64,000 nucleotides of DNA from Profundicola sp048268105. Lineage in GTDB: Bacteria; Bacteroidota; Bacteroidia; Flavobacteriales; Weeksellaceae. Of the stretch, positions 51,606 through 59,685 are shown in pieces. Position 1 is the stretch's first letter, and the number at the start of each line of letters is the position of its first letter. Below the pieces are notes generated by a model. It was not told where the DNA came from, did not search any database, and worked only from the letters and a program-made list of their open reading frames with translations. The DNA is taken from assembly GCA_048268105.1 (NCBI GenBank), contig JBLWWH010000005.1, positions 1 to 64,000 on the forward strand. The letters run 5' to 3'. Made by a program: the position numbers and the translations under genes.

Positions 51606-52562
51606 ATGGATAATATGATTCTAGTTTGGGGTGGATTAATTGCTTTTATTGTCTTACTCCTGTTTTTTGATCTATTCGTTCTTCATAAGAATGACAACAT
51701 TTCGAACAAAAAAACTGCGCGAGAAACAGCATTTTGGATTTCAATGGCTTTGGCACAGTCTATCATTATTTACTTTTTATACGACCGCGAAATTGTTGAC
51801 AATCCCACCGAGCTTACGGCTAAAGGTGCGGTAATGAAATATGTAACAGGTTATCTTGTGGAGTTATCACTTTCGGTAGATAACTTATTTGTGATAGCCA
51901 TGATTTTTAAATCTTATAAAATTCCACTTAAATATCAGCACAAAGCATTATTCTGGGGAATTTTAGGAGCTATTGTTTTTAGAGGTTTAATGATTGCCGT
52001 AGGTGTTGTGTTGTTTAACAAACTGTCTTGGATTCCATACGTTTTTGGAGGTTTCTTGATTTTAACAGCCTTCAAAATGCTCTATGAAGAGATTACGCAT
52101 AAATCAGAGGACGAGCATGTTAGAGAGTCTCTGGGGAACAGATTATTAAGAAAATATTTTAATTTCAGTTCTAAATTAGATGGGAACAAATTCTTTACCA
52201 TTCAAAATGGTAAAAAGCTTGCGACTCCCCTATTTGCCGCTTTAATTCTGATTGAATTTACTGATATTATGTTCGCGGTGGATAGTATTCCAGCGATTTT
52301 AGCGATAACACAAGATGCATTGCTCGTATTCTATGCAACCATTTTTGCTACTTTAGGTTTAAGGTCAATGTACTTCTTCTTAGCTAATATGCTAGAGAAG
52401 TTCCATTATCTAAAGTATAGTGTTTTTGTAATTTTATTTTATATCGGAATCAAGCTAATCTTAATGCACCATGTTGATATCCCAGAATGGTTATCTTTAA
52501 GTGTAATTCTAGTAAGTATTACAATTGGTATTATCGTTTCCTTAATTAAGCAAGATGATTAA
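51606..52562 (+). CDS. TerC family integral membrane protein
   Basis: 318 residues, about eight to nine membrane segments. Family motifs: FDLFVLHKND, ELSLSVDNLFVIAMIF (residues ~90-105) and LIEFTDIMFAVDSIPAIL (~214-231), with acidic residues inside the membrane thought to bind metal. TerC proteins have been linked to manganese export and to metalation of exported proteins, and in some species to tellurite resistance; which applies here is not known. It overlaps dfr by 8 bases. Confidence 0.92.
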   Translation: MDNMILVWGGLIAFIVLLLFFDLFVLHKNDNISNKKTARETAFWISMALAQSIIIYFLYDREIVDNPTELTAKGAVMKYVTGYLVELSLSVDNLFVIAMIFKSYKIPLKYQHKALFWGILGAIVFRGLMIAVGVVLFNKLSWIPYVFGGFLILTAFKMLYEEITHKSEDEHVRESLGNRLLRKYFNFSSKLDGNKFFTIQNGKKLATPLFAALILIEFTDIMFAVDSIPAILAITQDALLVFYATIFATLGLRSMYFFLANMLEKFHYLKYSVFVILFYIGIKLILMHHVDIPEWLSLSVILVSITIGIIVSLIKQDD

Positions 52563-53043
52563 TTTAATAGTTGCCGTCTCAGAAAATAATATCATTGGTA
52601 GAGACAACCAATTGATTTGGCATATATCCGAAGATTTAAAAAGATTTAAACGTATAACGTTAGGTCATCCTATGATTATGGGTAGAAAAACTTTTGAGTC
52701 CTTTGGCAGTAAACCTTTACCCAAAAGACATCATTTCGTTATATCGAGTCAGGAACGTGAAAATACAGAACAAGTTACTTGGGTTAAGTCCTTGGACGAA
52801 GCTATTGAAAAAGCTCAAGAATTAGACAACGAAATCTATATTCTCGGCGGCGGAAGTATTTATGAACAATCTATCCATTTAGCACACAAACTTGAAATCA
52901 CACGCATTCACAAACATTTTGATGGGGATACTTATTTTCCTGAAATCCCTGAATACTTTGAGTGTATAGAGGATGAAAAGCATTGGATAGAGAGTTTACC
53001 TTTCGAGTTTAGTTATAGAACCTACATTAATCGAAAAATTTAA
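52555..53043 (+). CDS. Dihydrofolate reductase
   Basis: 162 residues. The start MINLIVAVSENNIIGRDNQLIWHISEDLKRFKRIT carries the active-site acid (E26 in SEDLKRFK) and the Trp loop, with LIW in place of the commoner LPW; GHPMIMGRKTFES and YILGGGSIYEQ bind NADPH. It reduces dihydrofolate to tetrahydrofolate and is the trimethoprim target. The start codon overlaps the end of terC by 8 bases. Full length. Confidence 0.95.
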   Translation: MINLIVAVSENNIIGRDNQLIWHISEDLKRFKRITLGHPMIMGRKTFESFGSKPLPKRHHFVISSQERENTEQVTWVKSLDEAIEKAQELDNEIYILGGGSIYEQSIHLAHKLEITRIHKHFDGDTYFPEIPEYFECIEDEKHWIESLPFEFSYRTYINRKI

Positions 53044-53080
53044 TTTCACTCATTAACAGGGATTAATAAAAATACTCTAA

Positions 53081-53117
53081 AAGCCTAATTTCTCTCAGAT
53101 TTAGGCTTATTTCTTTC
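53081..53117 (+). terminator. Terminator after dfr
   Basis: AAGCCTAA (53081-53088) pairs with TTAGGCTT (53101-53108), followed by ATTTCTTTC; the T tract is imperfect. Confidence 0.6.
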
Positions 53118-53345
53118 ATTCCAATTCGTAAGTGAAAACTATCTGCACTTCTAGATATTTTCTTTGACTTAAATACTTTTAATATCGATGAGAAAGCAGT
53201 ATATTAAGAATACTATAAGAAATATATTAAACTTTTGTTAATTAGATATTTCCTAGAAATATATCTCCCCAATTGGCGTTAAATTTATAATTCATTAGTT
53301 AACAATTTTATTTTCATAGTTAAGCATTGCATAGCAATGTGCATT

Positions 53346-53452
53346 AAGAGGTTGGTCAGGACGTTAAAAACCCCAGTCTATTATTCAAATTATTTTTGAT
53401 ATCAAGAAAATCATTTGAGTTCTAGCGTTTTTATACAGAATGAGGACCTCTT
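53346..53452. ncRNA. Candidate rod-shaped structured RNA, 6S-like
   Basis: Within the 519-base gap between dfr and the M49 gene, 107 bases fold into one long interrupted hairpin. Three nested stems are seen: AAGAGGT (53346-53352) with ACCTCTT (53446-53452); TAAAAAC (53365-53371) with GTTTTTA (53427-53433); ATTCAAAT (53383-53390) with ATTTGAGT (53413-53420, one G-T), then a small apical hairpin TTG-ATAT-CAA. A second hairpin CATTGC-ATA-GCAATG lies just to the left. Rod shape and size resemble 6S RNA, of which a flavobacterial family exists. No exact promoter or T tract fixes the strand. The rest of the gap holds the dfr terminator and the promoter region of the next gene. Confidence 0.35.
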
Positions 53453-53562
53453 TCCTATTCTACCAACTTGATTTAAAATTAATACTATTTAATTTTAAAT
53501 AGCTCAATAAAAATTTGAGCATTCTGATTTCAATATTGTAACTTTAGTCTTATTTTTTAATT

Positions 53563-55176
53563 ATGAAGAAATTACTTTTATTAATCCCTGCGCTCTACCT
53601 CATGAGCTCGTGTGGAACCAATTCTATTTCAAAATCTAAACAAGTACCTGTGAATGTAGATAAATACACCAGTTTTACGCTAACTACCGATTTATCTCAA
53701 CTTACAGCAAACGAACGTAAGATGTTACCTTATCTTATGAAAGCTGCCGATATTATGAATGAGCTGTTCTGGTATGAAGCCTATGGTAAAAAAAACGCTT
53801 TGTTGGATTATCTTAAAGGTGATGCTAAGAAGTTTGCAGAAATCAATTATGGTCCTTGGGATCGCCTAGCAGGAAACAAATCTTTTGTAAAAGGAATCAA
53901 TGATAAACCTCTTGGGGCTAATTTCTACCCAACCAATATGACAAAAGAAGAATTTGAAGCTGCTAATTTAAAGGATGGAAATAGCTTATATACTTTTGTT
54001 AGAAGAGATTTAGAAGGAAAACTTTATACGATACCCTATCATGTGATGTTTGAACCTGAAGTTAAAATGGCTGCAGATTATTTGAGACAAGCGGCGAGAT
54101 ATGCGGATGATCCAGGTTTAAAGAATTATTTACTTAAAAGAGCTGATGCTTTTCTCACCGACGAATACTACGAAAGCGATTTGGCTTGGATGGACATGAA
54201 AGAAAACGGAATCGATATTGTAATTGGTCCTATCGAAACTTATGAAGATGCACTCTATGGTCAAAAAGCAGCGCACGAAGCTTATATTTTAGTAAAAGAT
54301 AAGCAATGGAGTAAGCGTTTAGAAAAATACGCAGATTTCTTACCTGAGCTACAAAAGAATTTACCTGTAGATGCCAAATATAAGCAAGAGACTCCAGGAA
54401 GCGACTCAGATTTAAATGCTTATGATGTAATCTATTATGCTGGTGACTGTAATGCGGGCAGCAAAACGATTGCGATTAACTTGCCTAATGATGAACAGGT
54501 TCAGTTGGAGAAAGGAACACGTCGTTTACAGCTTAAAAATGCAATGCAGGCCAAGTTTGACAAGATATTAGTTCCCATTTCGAATGAGCTGGTTACACCA
54601 GAGCAAAGAAAACATGTAAAATTTGATGCCTTTTTCGCTAATACCATGTTCCATGAAGTTGCGCATGGTTTAGGGATTAAAAACACGATAAATGGAAAAG
54701 GAAGCGTTCGAGAAGCATTAAAAGAACATGCATCAGCTTTAGAAGAAGGAAAAGCAGATATTTTAGGTTTATATATGGTAAATCAACTTCTCAAAAAAGG
54801 CGAATTAGATGGCGACATAAAAGACTATATGGTTACTTTTATGGCTGGGATTTTTAGATCTGTAAGGTTTGGAGCTAGTTCTGCACACGGGAAAGCTAAT
54901 ATGATCAGGTTTAATTTCTTTAAGGAGAAAAATGCCTTTACGCAAAAAGATGATGGAACTTATCAAGTAAACTTCGACCAAATGGAAATTGCCATGAACG
55001 AGCTTTCTGAATTAATTCTTGAGCTTCAAGGAAACGGCGATTATCAAGGTGTAGAAAATTTAGTGAATACCAAAGGAGTTATCCCAGCGGATTTACAAGC
55101 AGACTTACAACGTTTGAATGACGCAGGAATTCCTGTAGATGTTGTTTTCAACCAAGGAATGCAATATTTAAAATAA
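53563..55176 (+). CDS. M49 family (dipeptidyl-peptidase III-like) zinc lipoprotein peptidase
   Basis: 537 residues. Lipobox MSSC with the cysteine at 17, so it is a lipoprotein. Zinc motif H364-E-V-A-H368 and the second family motif E394-E-G-K-A-D399 (EExKAD). Classical DPP III has HExxGH; here the motif is the shorter HExxH, as described for a few bacterial members. The sequence between (residues ~85-360) has the family's conserved GPWDRLAGN, FYPTNMTKEEFE and GPIETYEDALYG. It removes dipeptides from peptide N-termini. TAACTTTA at 53539 with TTG at 53515 may be its promoter. Such genes are sometimes mislabelled as dihydrofolate reductase. Confidence 0.88.
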   Translation: MKKLLLLIPALYLMSSCGTNSISKSKQVPVNVDKYTSFTLTTDLSQLTANERKMLPYLMKAADIMNELFWYEAYGKKNALLDYLKGDAKKFAEINYGPWDRLAGNKSFVKGINDKPLGANFYPTNMTKEEFEAANLKDGNSLYTFVRRDLEGKLYTIPYHVMFEPEVKMAADYLRQAARYADDPGLKNYLLKRADAFLTDEYYESDLAWMDMKENGIDIVIGPIETYEDALYGQKAAHEAYILVKDKQWSKRLEKYADFLPELQKNLPVDAKYKQETPGSDSDLNAYDVIYYAGDCNAGSKTIAINLPNDEQVQLEKGTRRLQLKNAMQAKFDKILVPISNELVTPEQRKHVKFDAFFANTMFHEVAHGLGIKNTINGKGSVREALKEHASALEEGKADILGLYMVNQLLKKGELDGDIKDYMVTFMAGIFRSVRFGASSAHGKANMIRFNFFKEKNAFTQKDDGTYQVNFDQMEIAMNELSELILELQGNGDYQGVENLVNTKGVIPADLQADLQRLNDAGIPVDVVFNQGMQYLK

Positions 55177-55200
55177 TTTATTTAATTTCCTTCAACAGAA

Positions 55201-55239
55201 AAATCCCTGAACAAAAAATGGTTCAGGGATTTTTATTTG
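55201..55239. terminator. Terminator shared by the M49 and UPF0173 genes
   Basis: Perfect 12-bp stem AAATCCCTGAAC (55201-55212) with GTTCAGGGATTT (55221-55232), T-rich on the right and A-rich on the left. Confidence 0.85.
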
Positions 55240-55277
55240 TTTTAAATTGAATTTAAATATTTTGGAGCACCTTAAAA

Positions 55278-55958
55278 TTAAAGCTCCATACTTTCTCCAA
55301 TATCTAATAGAAGTAATTCTTTATTGGCAGACTCAAACGTCTCTTTTGCTGATTGATGATCTATTTTAATCGGTGGGAATGTATCATAATGACAACCTAA
55401 AACCTTGTCGCATTCTACAAAATCTGCCGCCATGCTCGCGGCTTTAGCATCCATTGTGAAGTTATCTCCAATCGGCAGAATAGTTAAATCGATTTTACCA
55501 CACAACAATGGAATCAACTTCATATCATATGTCAAAGCGGTATCTCCCGCAATATAAATTGTTTTGCCATCAGCCTGCAATACATATCCATTTGGGTTTC
55601 CACCATACGTACCATCAGGAAATACGCTCGAATGATGTGCCACCACACTGGTCAATCTTCCAAAAGGAAAATCAAAACTACCACCTGTGTTCATTCCATG
55701 TCCTTGATATCCCTTTTTATCATAATAAGTAACAATCTCAAAGTTTGAAATAATTTTGGAGTTGCCCAAAGTTGCTAAATTTTCAACATCGGCCACATGA
55801 TCTTCATGCGCATGCGTTAACAAAATATAATCCGGATGAAATTGAGAAGCTTTAATTTTATCATTCATTGGATTGGCTGAAATAAATGGATCGACCATTA
55901 TTTTATGATTCTCTGTTTCTATCCATAAACTATTATGACCTAAATAGGTGATTTTCAT
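55278..55958 (-). CDS. UPF0173 metal-dependent hydrolase (metallo-beta-lactamase fold)
   Basis: 226 residues. Metal-binding signature LTHAHEDHVAD (HxHxDH) at ~47-57, further ligands at AHHSS (~110), GDTALTYDM (~138) and GCHYDTFP (~188), and a start TYLGHNSLWIE typical of UPF0173. Substrate unknown. Cytoplasmic, no signal peptide. It lies 32 bases downstream of glgC in the same orientation, so it may be the last gene of a glgA-glgC unit. Confidence 0.9.
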   Translation of the reverse strand: MKITYLGHNSLWIETENHKIMVDPFISANPMNDKIKASQFHPDYILLTHAHEDHVADVENLATLGNSKIISNFEIVTYYDKKGYQGHGMNTGGSFDFPFGRLTSVVAHHSSVFPDGTYGGNPNGYVLQADGKTIYIAGDTALTYDMKLIPLLCGKIDLTILPIGDNFTMDAKAASMAADFVECDKVLGCHYDTFPPIKIDHQSAKETFESANKELLLLDIGESMEL

Positions 55959-55990
55959 TTTGTATTTATTTTTAAATATTCGTATTTATT

Positions 55991-57280
55991 TTATTCAATT
56001 ACAGTTCCATTGGGTAAAATAGCATCTTTCTTAACCACAACAATACCGTCTACAATTTTATATTCTTTGGTTTCACGCTCCTCTAGCCCTTTGCTGCCAA
56101 TAATTCTAACATCATCCCCAATCCTAACATTTTTATCTAAAATTGCATTTTTAATATTGCATCTCTCGCCGATACCCATCGCTGGAATTCCTTTTTTATT
56201 AAAATCCTCTATATCTTCTATGGTTTCATAATAATCACTTCCCATAATATAGGTGTCATAAATGTTACTTCCACGGCCGATTCTGGTTCTAATTCCGATT
56301 ACACTATGTTCAATTCTACTCGCATGGCAAATAGCTCCTTCGGATAGAACTACATTCTCCAACGAAGTACCTACCACCTTGGCTGGCGGTAGCATACGAG
56401 CATGCGTAAAAATAGAATTCTCATTGTCATATAAGTTAAATTGAGGTAAATTATTGGTTAAATCTAAATTAGCCTCATGAAAGGAAGCAATCGTTCCAAT
56501 ATCTGTCCAATAACCTTCGTATTGATACGAATTAATTTTATACTTACCGATAGACGCTGGGATGATGTTTTTCCCGAAATCAGCTCCTTCATTTTCAAAT
56601 AATAAATCTCTCAAAACCTTTTTATTAAAAAGATAAATACCCATGGACGCCAGGTAATTTCTTCCTTGTGATTTCATTTTATCCCCTGTCTCTGAGGTCC
56701 AATCTTGTAATTCATCTGCGTTGGGTTTCTCTATAAATGAAGTTATATTATCATTTTCATCGGTTTTCATAATACCAAATCCTGTTGCATCTTTGGCATC
56801 TACTGGAATGGTAGCAATCGATAAATCTGCTTCTAGATTAACATGGTCTTCTAGCATTTTCTGAAAATCCATTTGATATAACTGGTCACCGGATAGGATT
56901 AAAACATAATCATGGTCGGTGGTGCTAAAATGCTGAAAGCTTTGTCGAACTGCATCCGCTGTACCCTGATACCATTCGCTGCTGTCTACAGTTTGTTCTG
57001 CGGCTAGAATATCCACAAAACCTCGACTAAACAAGTCAAACGTAAAGCTATTCTTAATATGTCGGTTGAGCGAAGCCGAATTAAACTGTGTTAAAACATA
57101 AATCTTATTAATTCTAGAGTTCAAACAGTTAGAGATAGGAATATCCACCAAGCGATATTTACCTGCTACAGGCACAGCTGGCTTCGATCTTTGTTCGGTA
57201 AGTGGGTGTAATCTTGTTCCCCTACCCCCTCCTAAAATAAGTGCTAATGTCCTTCTGTGTGCTTTATCTAAATTCCTCAT
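55991..57280 (-). CDS. glgC: Glucose-1-phosphate adenylyltransferase
   Basis: 429 residues. Nucleotide-binding start ALILGGGRGTRLHPLTEQRSKPAVP (residues ~13-37), LSGDQLYQMD (~129), FIEKP, and a C-terminal left-handed beta-helix (GAICHASRIEHSVIGIRTRIGRGSNIYDT). It makes ADP-glucose for glycogen synthesis. The start overlaps the end of glgA by 17 bases. A branching enzyme gene (glgB) is not in the window. Family length is 400-430, so it is complete. Confidence 0.95.
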   Translation of the reverse strand: MRNLDKAHRRTLALILGGGRGTRLHPLTEQRSKPAVPVAGKYRLVDIPISNCLNSRINKIYVLTQFNSASLNRHIKNSFTFDLFSRGFVDILAAEQTVDSSEWYQGTADAVRQSFQHFSTTDHDYVLILSGDQLYQMDFQKMLEDHVNLEADLSIATIPVDAKDATGFGIMKTDENDNITSFIEKPNADELQDWTSETGDKMKSQGRNYLASMGIYLFNKKVLRDLLFENEGADFGKNIIPASIGKYKINSYQYEGYWTDIGTIASFHEANLDLTNNLPQFNLYDNENSIFTHARMLPPAKVVGTSLENVVLSEGAICHASRIEHSVIGIRTRIGRGSNIYDTYIMGSDYYETIEDIEDFNKKGIPAMGIGERCNIKNAILDKNVRIGDDVRIIGSKGLEERETKEYKIVDGIVVVKKDAILPNGTVIE

Positions 57281-58682
57281 ATAGTTTCATGTATTTTTTA
57301 GCTGAAGTTTCCCAAGAAAAATCTTGTTTCATTATGTATTTTCTAATTTTATTGAATCTTTCTTTATCTTCATACAACTCTATGGCACGATAAAATGAAT
57401 GTAATAAGTCGTCGGTTGTAAGATTTATAAATCGAATTCCATTTCCACCGTCATCATTGATGTCTTTCACCGAATCTAATAAACCGCCAACAGTACGAAC
57501 GATAGGAACAGTTCCATACCTCAATGCATAGAATTGATTTAATCCACAAGGCTCAAACCTTGATGGCATAATTAAAAAATCGGATCCGGCATATACTTTA
57601 TGTGCTAAGGCTTCATTGTAACCAATAAAGCAATTAAACCTACCATCGGTAAATATTTTCATTTGCTCTAATCCATTAGCTAATTGATTGTCACCACTTC
57701 CTAAGATAAGAAAATTAATCTTCGAATCATAATTGGTGAGCGCTTTCCATATGGCGTCTGACAAAACATCAGCCCCTTTTTGATCTACAAATCTTCCAAT
57801 AAACGAGATGATCGGATAATCAGGGTTAAAACTAAAGTAATCACAAAGTTGGTTTTTATTTTTTTTCTTACCTTCTTCTACCGTTTTTTTCGAATAAGTA
57901 TGATCTAATTTATTATCGGTGGCTGGATTCCATTCCTCTATGTCTATACCGTTTAAAATTCCTACACATTTTTTTCTTTCATGTCTCAATAAGCTACTTA
58001 AACTCGATTCTCCTTGCATTAATTCCTTCATGTATTGAGGCGAAACAGTGGTTACTTTCCAAGCAGACTTAATAGCGGTTGCCATAGCGTTTAAAGAATT
58101 ATCAAATTCTAACAAGGGTAAATCCCAAGTATTAAACCACGGGAAATAATCTACCACTTCCCAAGGCATTTGCCCTTGATACTCGGCATTGTGAATAGTG
58201 AAAATGCTAGGAATATTTCTAAACCTGGGGTATTGATGTGCATGTTTCATGAAAAAAGGCACAAAACCTGTATGATAGTCATGACAGTGAATCACATCGG
58301 GCAATAGAGACCATTGATGAATCCAATTTAATGCAGCGATTTGAAAAGCTGTAAAGAAATAAGGATCATTTTTATAGCCATAAACCTCTTCTCTATGGGC
58401 AAATCCTTCGATTTGAACCATAAAAACAGGAAAACCTAGATCATCATTCTTTAGGATTTTCACCAATAGCTGTCGTTTCCCAAAAGGCATGCTAGTTTCG
58501 TAATCCAACGTTAGTTTACGCGTTTTCGTAAAATCATTTTCAACGAATGGCATAATGACCATCGATTGTATTCCCTCTAAATTATTGAGGTATTTGGGTA
58601 AGGCTCCCACCACATCTGCCAGACCTCCTACCTTGGCAACGGGATAACATTCCGCAGAAAGATGAACTATTTGCATATCCAT
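57264..58682 (-). CDS. glgA: Glycogen synthase (ADP-glucose type)
   Basis: 472 residues, GT5. The ADP-glucose-binding KVGGLADVVGALPK motif is at residues ~17-30 (KTGGL in most), HNAEYQGQMPW and VSPQYMKEL in the middle, NGIDIEEWNP, and the second nucleotide site PSRFEPCGLNQFYALRYGTVPIVRTVGGL at ~375-403. It elongates alpha-1,4-glucan in the cytoplasm. It is the first gene of glgA-glgC; a TATCTTTA sequence upstream may be the -7 element. Confidence 0.94.
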   Translation of the reverse strand: MDMQIVHLSAECYPVAKVGGLADVVGALPKYLNNLEGIQSMVIMPFVENDFTKTRKLTLDYETSMPFGKRQLLVKILKNDDLGFPVFMVQIEGFAHREEVYGYKNDPYFFTAFQIAALNWIHQWSLLPDVIHCHDYHTGFVPFFMKHAHQYPRFRNIPSIFTIHNAEYQGQMPWEVVDYFPWFNTWDLPLLEFDNSLNAMATAIKSAWKVTTVSPQYMKELMQGESSLSSLLRHERKKCVGILNGIDIEEWNPATDNKLDHTYSKKTVEEGKKKNKNQLCDYFSFNPDYPIISFIGRFVDQKGADVLSDAIWKALTNYDSKINFLILGSGDNQLANGLEQMKIFTDGRFNCFIGYNEALAHKVYAGSDFLIMPSRFEPCGLNQFYALRYGTVPIVRTVGGLLDSVKDINDDGGNGIRFINLTTDDLLHSFYRAIELYEDKERFNKIRKYIMKQDFSWETSAKKYMKLYEEFR

Positions 58683-58796
58683 TATTTTGTTTAAAGATAG
58701 AAAAATTTATGATATAATTAAATGACAAACATGGGTTTTAATCAAAGAATACTACAGTTAAAATCCTTTTATTTATACCTATTTATAAGATTATAA

Positions 58797-59156
58797 TTAA
58801 GTTAATAAATTAATGATTTTAGGCACAAAAATGATTAAACCAACAACAAAGCTGCACACAGCTAAAATCAATACTGCCGCGGCTGCCATATCTTTAATAA
58901 GGCCAACTTTAGGGTCATAATGAGGATGATAATGGTCCAAATACTTCTCGACAAGGGTATTGGCGATTTCGGCAGATAAAACTAAGGCAATGCAGAAGAT
59001 AACGAATAACCACTCGATATAATTTATGGAGAAAACTATAGCCATCATTATCACCCATACACTAGCAGCTAAATGAATTTTCATATTCATCTCGGATTTG
59101 ATAACCTCGCGGATACCGTTCCAAGCATAACCAAAACTTTTGAGCCGAGCCTTCAT
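58797..59156 (-). CDS. DgkA-type diacylglycerol/undecaprenol kinase
   Basis: 119 residues with three membrane segments. The Gram-positive-type DgkA pattern is present: SFGYAWNGIREVIKSEMNMKIH at the start, SAEIANTLVEKYLDH (the catalytic Glu/Asn region) and KDMAAAAVLILA. By family knowledge such enzymes phosphorylate undecaprenol or diacylglycerol at the inner membrane. It is divergent from crcB and not clearly linked to the glgA gene 114 bases downstream. Confidence 0.88.
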   Translation of the reverse strand: MKARLKSFGYAWNGIREVIKSEMNMKIHLAASVWVIMMAIVFSINYIEWLFVIFCIALVLSAEIANTLVEKYLDHYHPHYDPKVGLIKDMAAAAVLILAVCSFVVGLIIFVPKIINLLT

Positions 59157-59193
59157 ATTACAATTATTTTAAAGTATCTATCGATTTTATCTA

Positions 59194-59221
59194 TTGCCTT
59201 AAATTACAATTTTTATCTTTG
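59194..59221 (+). promoter_or_regulatory. Promoter of crcB
   Basis: TTG (59194-59196), 17-base spacer, TATCTTTG (59214-59221): a close match to the Bacteroidetes consensus. I see no fluoride riboswitch in the 40-base leader. Confidence 0.65.
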
Positions 59222-59265
59222 AATTAATTAAAGTCAACTCAATAATTAGAAATTAAAACTAAACT

Positions 59266-59628
59266 ATGATCAAAAGTATGATATTCGTGTTTATTGGTGG
59301 TGGTTTAGGAAGCATGCTTCGCTTTGCTATTTCTCAGTTTCTAAACCATGACTTCCCATACGGAACGCTGCTTGTAAATCTGGTAGGGAGTTTATTGATT
59401 GGATTATTTTTAGGTTTATTCGAAAGACAAATTATAACGCATTCTTTTTTACTGATTTTAGCTACAGGATTTTGTGGAGGTTTTACAACTTTTTCGGCAT
59501 TTGCAGCAGAAAATCTAAAATTAGTCGAATCTGGTCAAACAACTCAATTCTTAATCTATAGCTTCGGTAGTTTGGTCTTAGGCATATTAATGGTATTAGT
59601 CGGCTTTAAAATCGCTAAATTCATCTAA
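59266..59628 (+). CDS. crcB: Fluoride channel CrcB/Fluc
   Basis: 120 residues, four membrane segments. Fluc motifs: GGGLGSMLRFAISQ (10-24), PYGTLLVNLVGSLLIG (~36-51, with the pore Asn) and the TM3 break GFCGGFTTFSAFAAEN (~70-85). It works as a dual-topology dimer that expels fluoride across the inner membrane. Full length; single copy in the window. Confidence 0.94.
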   Translation: MIKSMIFVFIGGGLGSMLRFAISQFLNHDFPYGTLLVNLVGSLLIGLFLGLFERQIITHSFLLILATGFCGGFTTFSAFAAENLKLVESGQTTQFLIYSFGSLVLGILMVLVGFKIAKFI

Positions 59629-59634
59629 TTAAAA

Positions 59635-59662
59635 AGCCCCACTATATTTCTATAGTGAGGCT
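59635..59662. terminator. Terminator between crcB and the B12 operon
   Basis: AGCCCCACTATA (59635-59646) with TATAGTGAGGCT (59651-59662), one C-A mismatch, TTTC loop, A-run on the left and T-poor right; stronger in the minus direction. Confidence 0.7.
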
Positions 59663-59685
59663 CAAAAATCATAGGTTAAATGGTT

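Noticed and set aside
53388..53398. TATTTTTG inside the RNA candidate as a promoter for the M49 gene
   Set aside because: No TTG at the -33 position and it lies in the apical part of the hairpin; a better-placed TAACTTTA occurs at 53539.
53563..55176. Label as a second dihydrofolate reductase
   Set aside because: Such labels exist for this family in databases, but the zinc motifs show an M49 peptidase; the real DHFR is the gene before it.
59222..59265. Fluoride riboswitch before crcB
   Set aside because: The 40-base leader is AT-only and lacks the conserved GGxGATGG-like core and pseudoknot.
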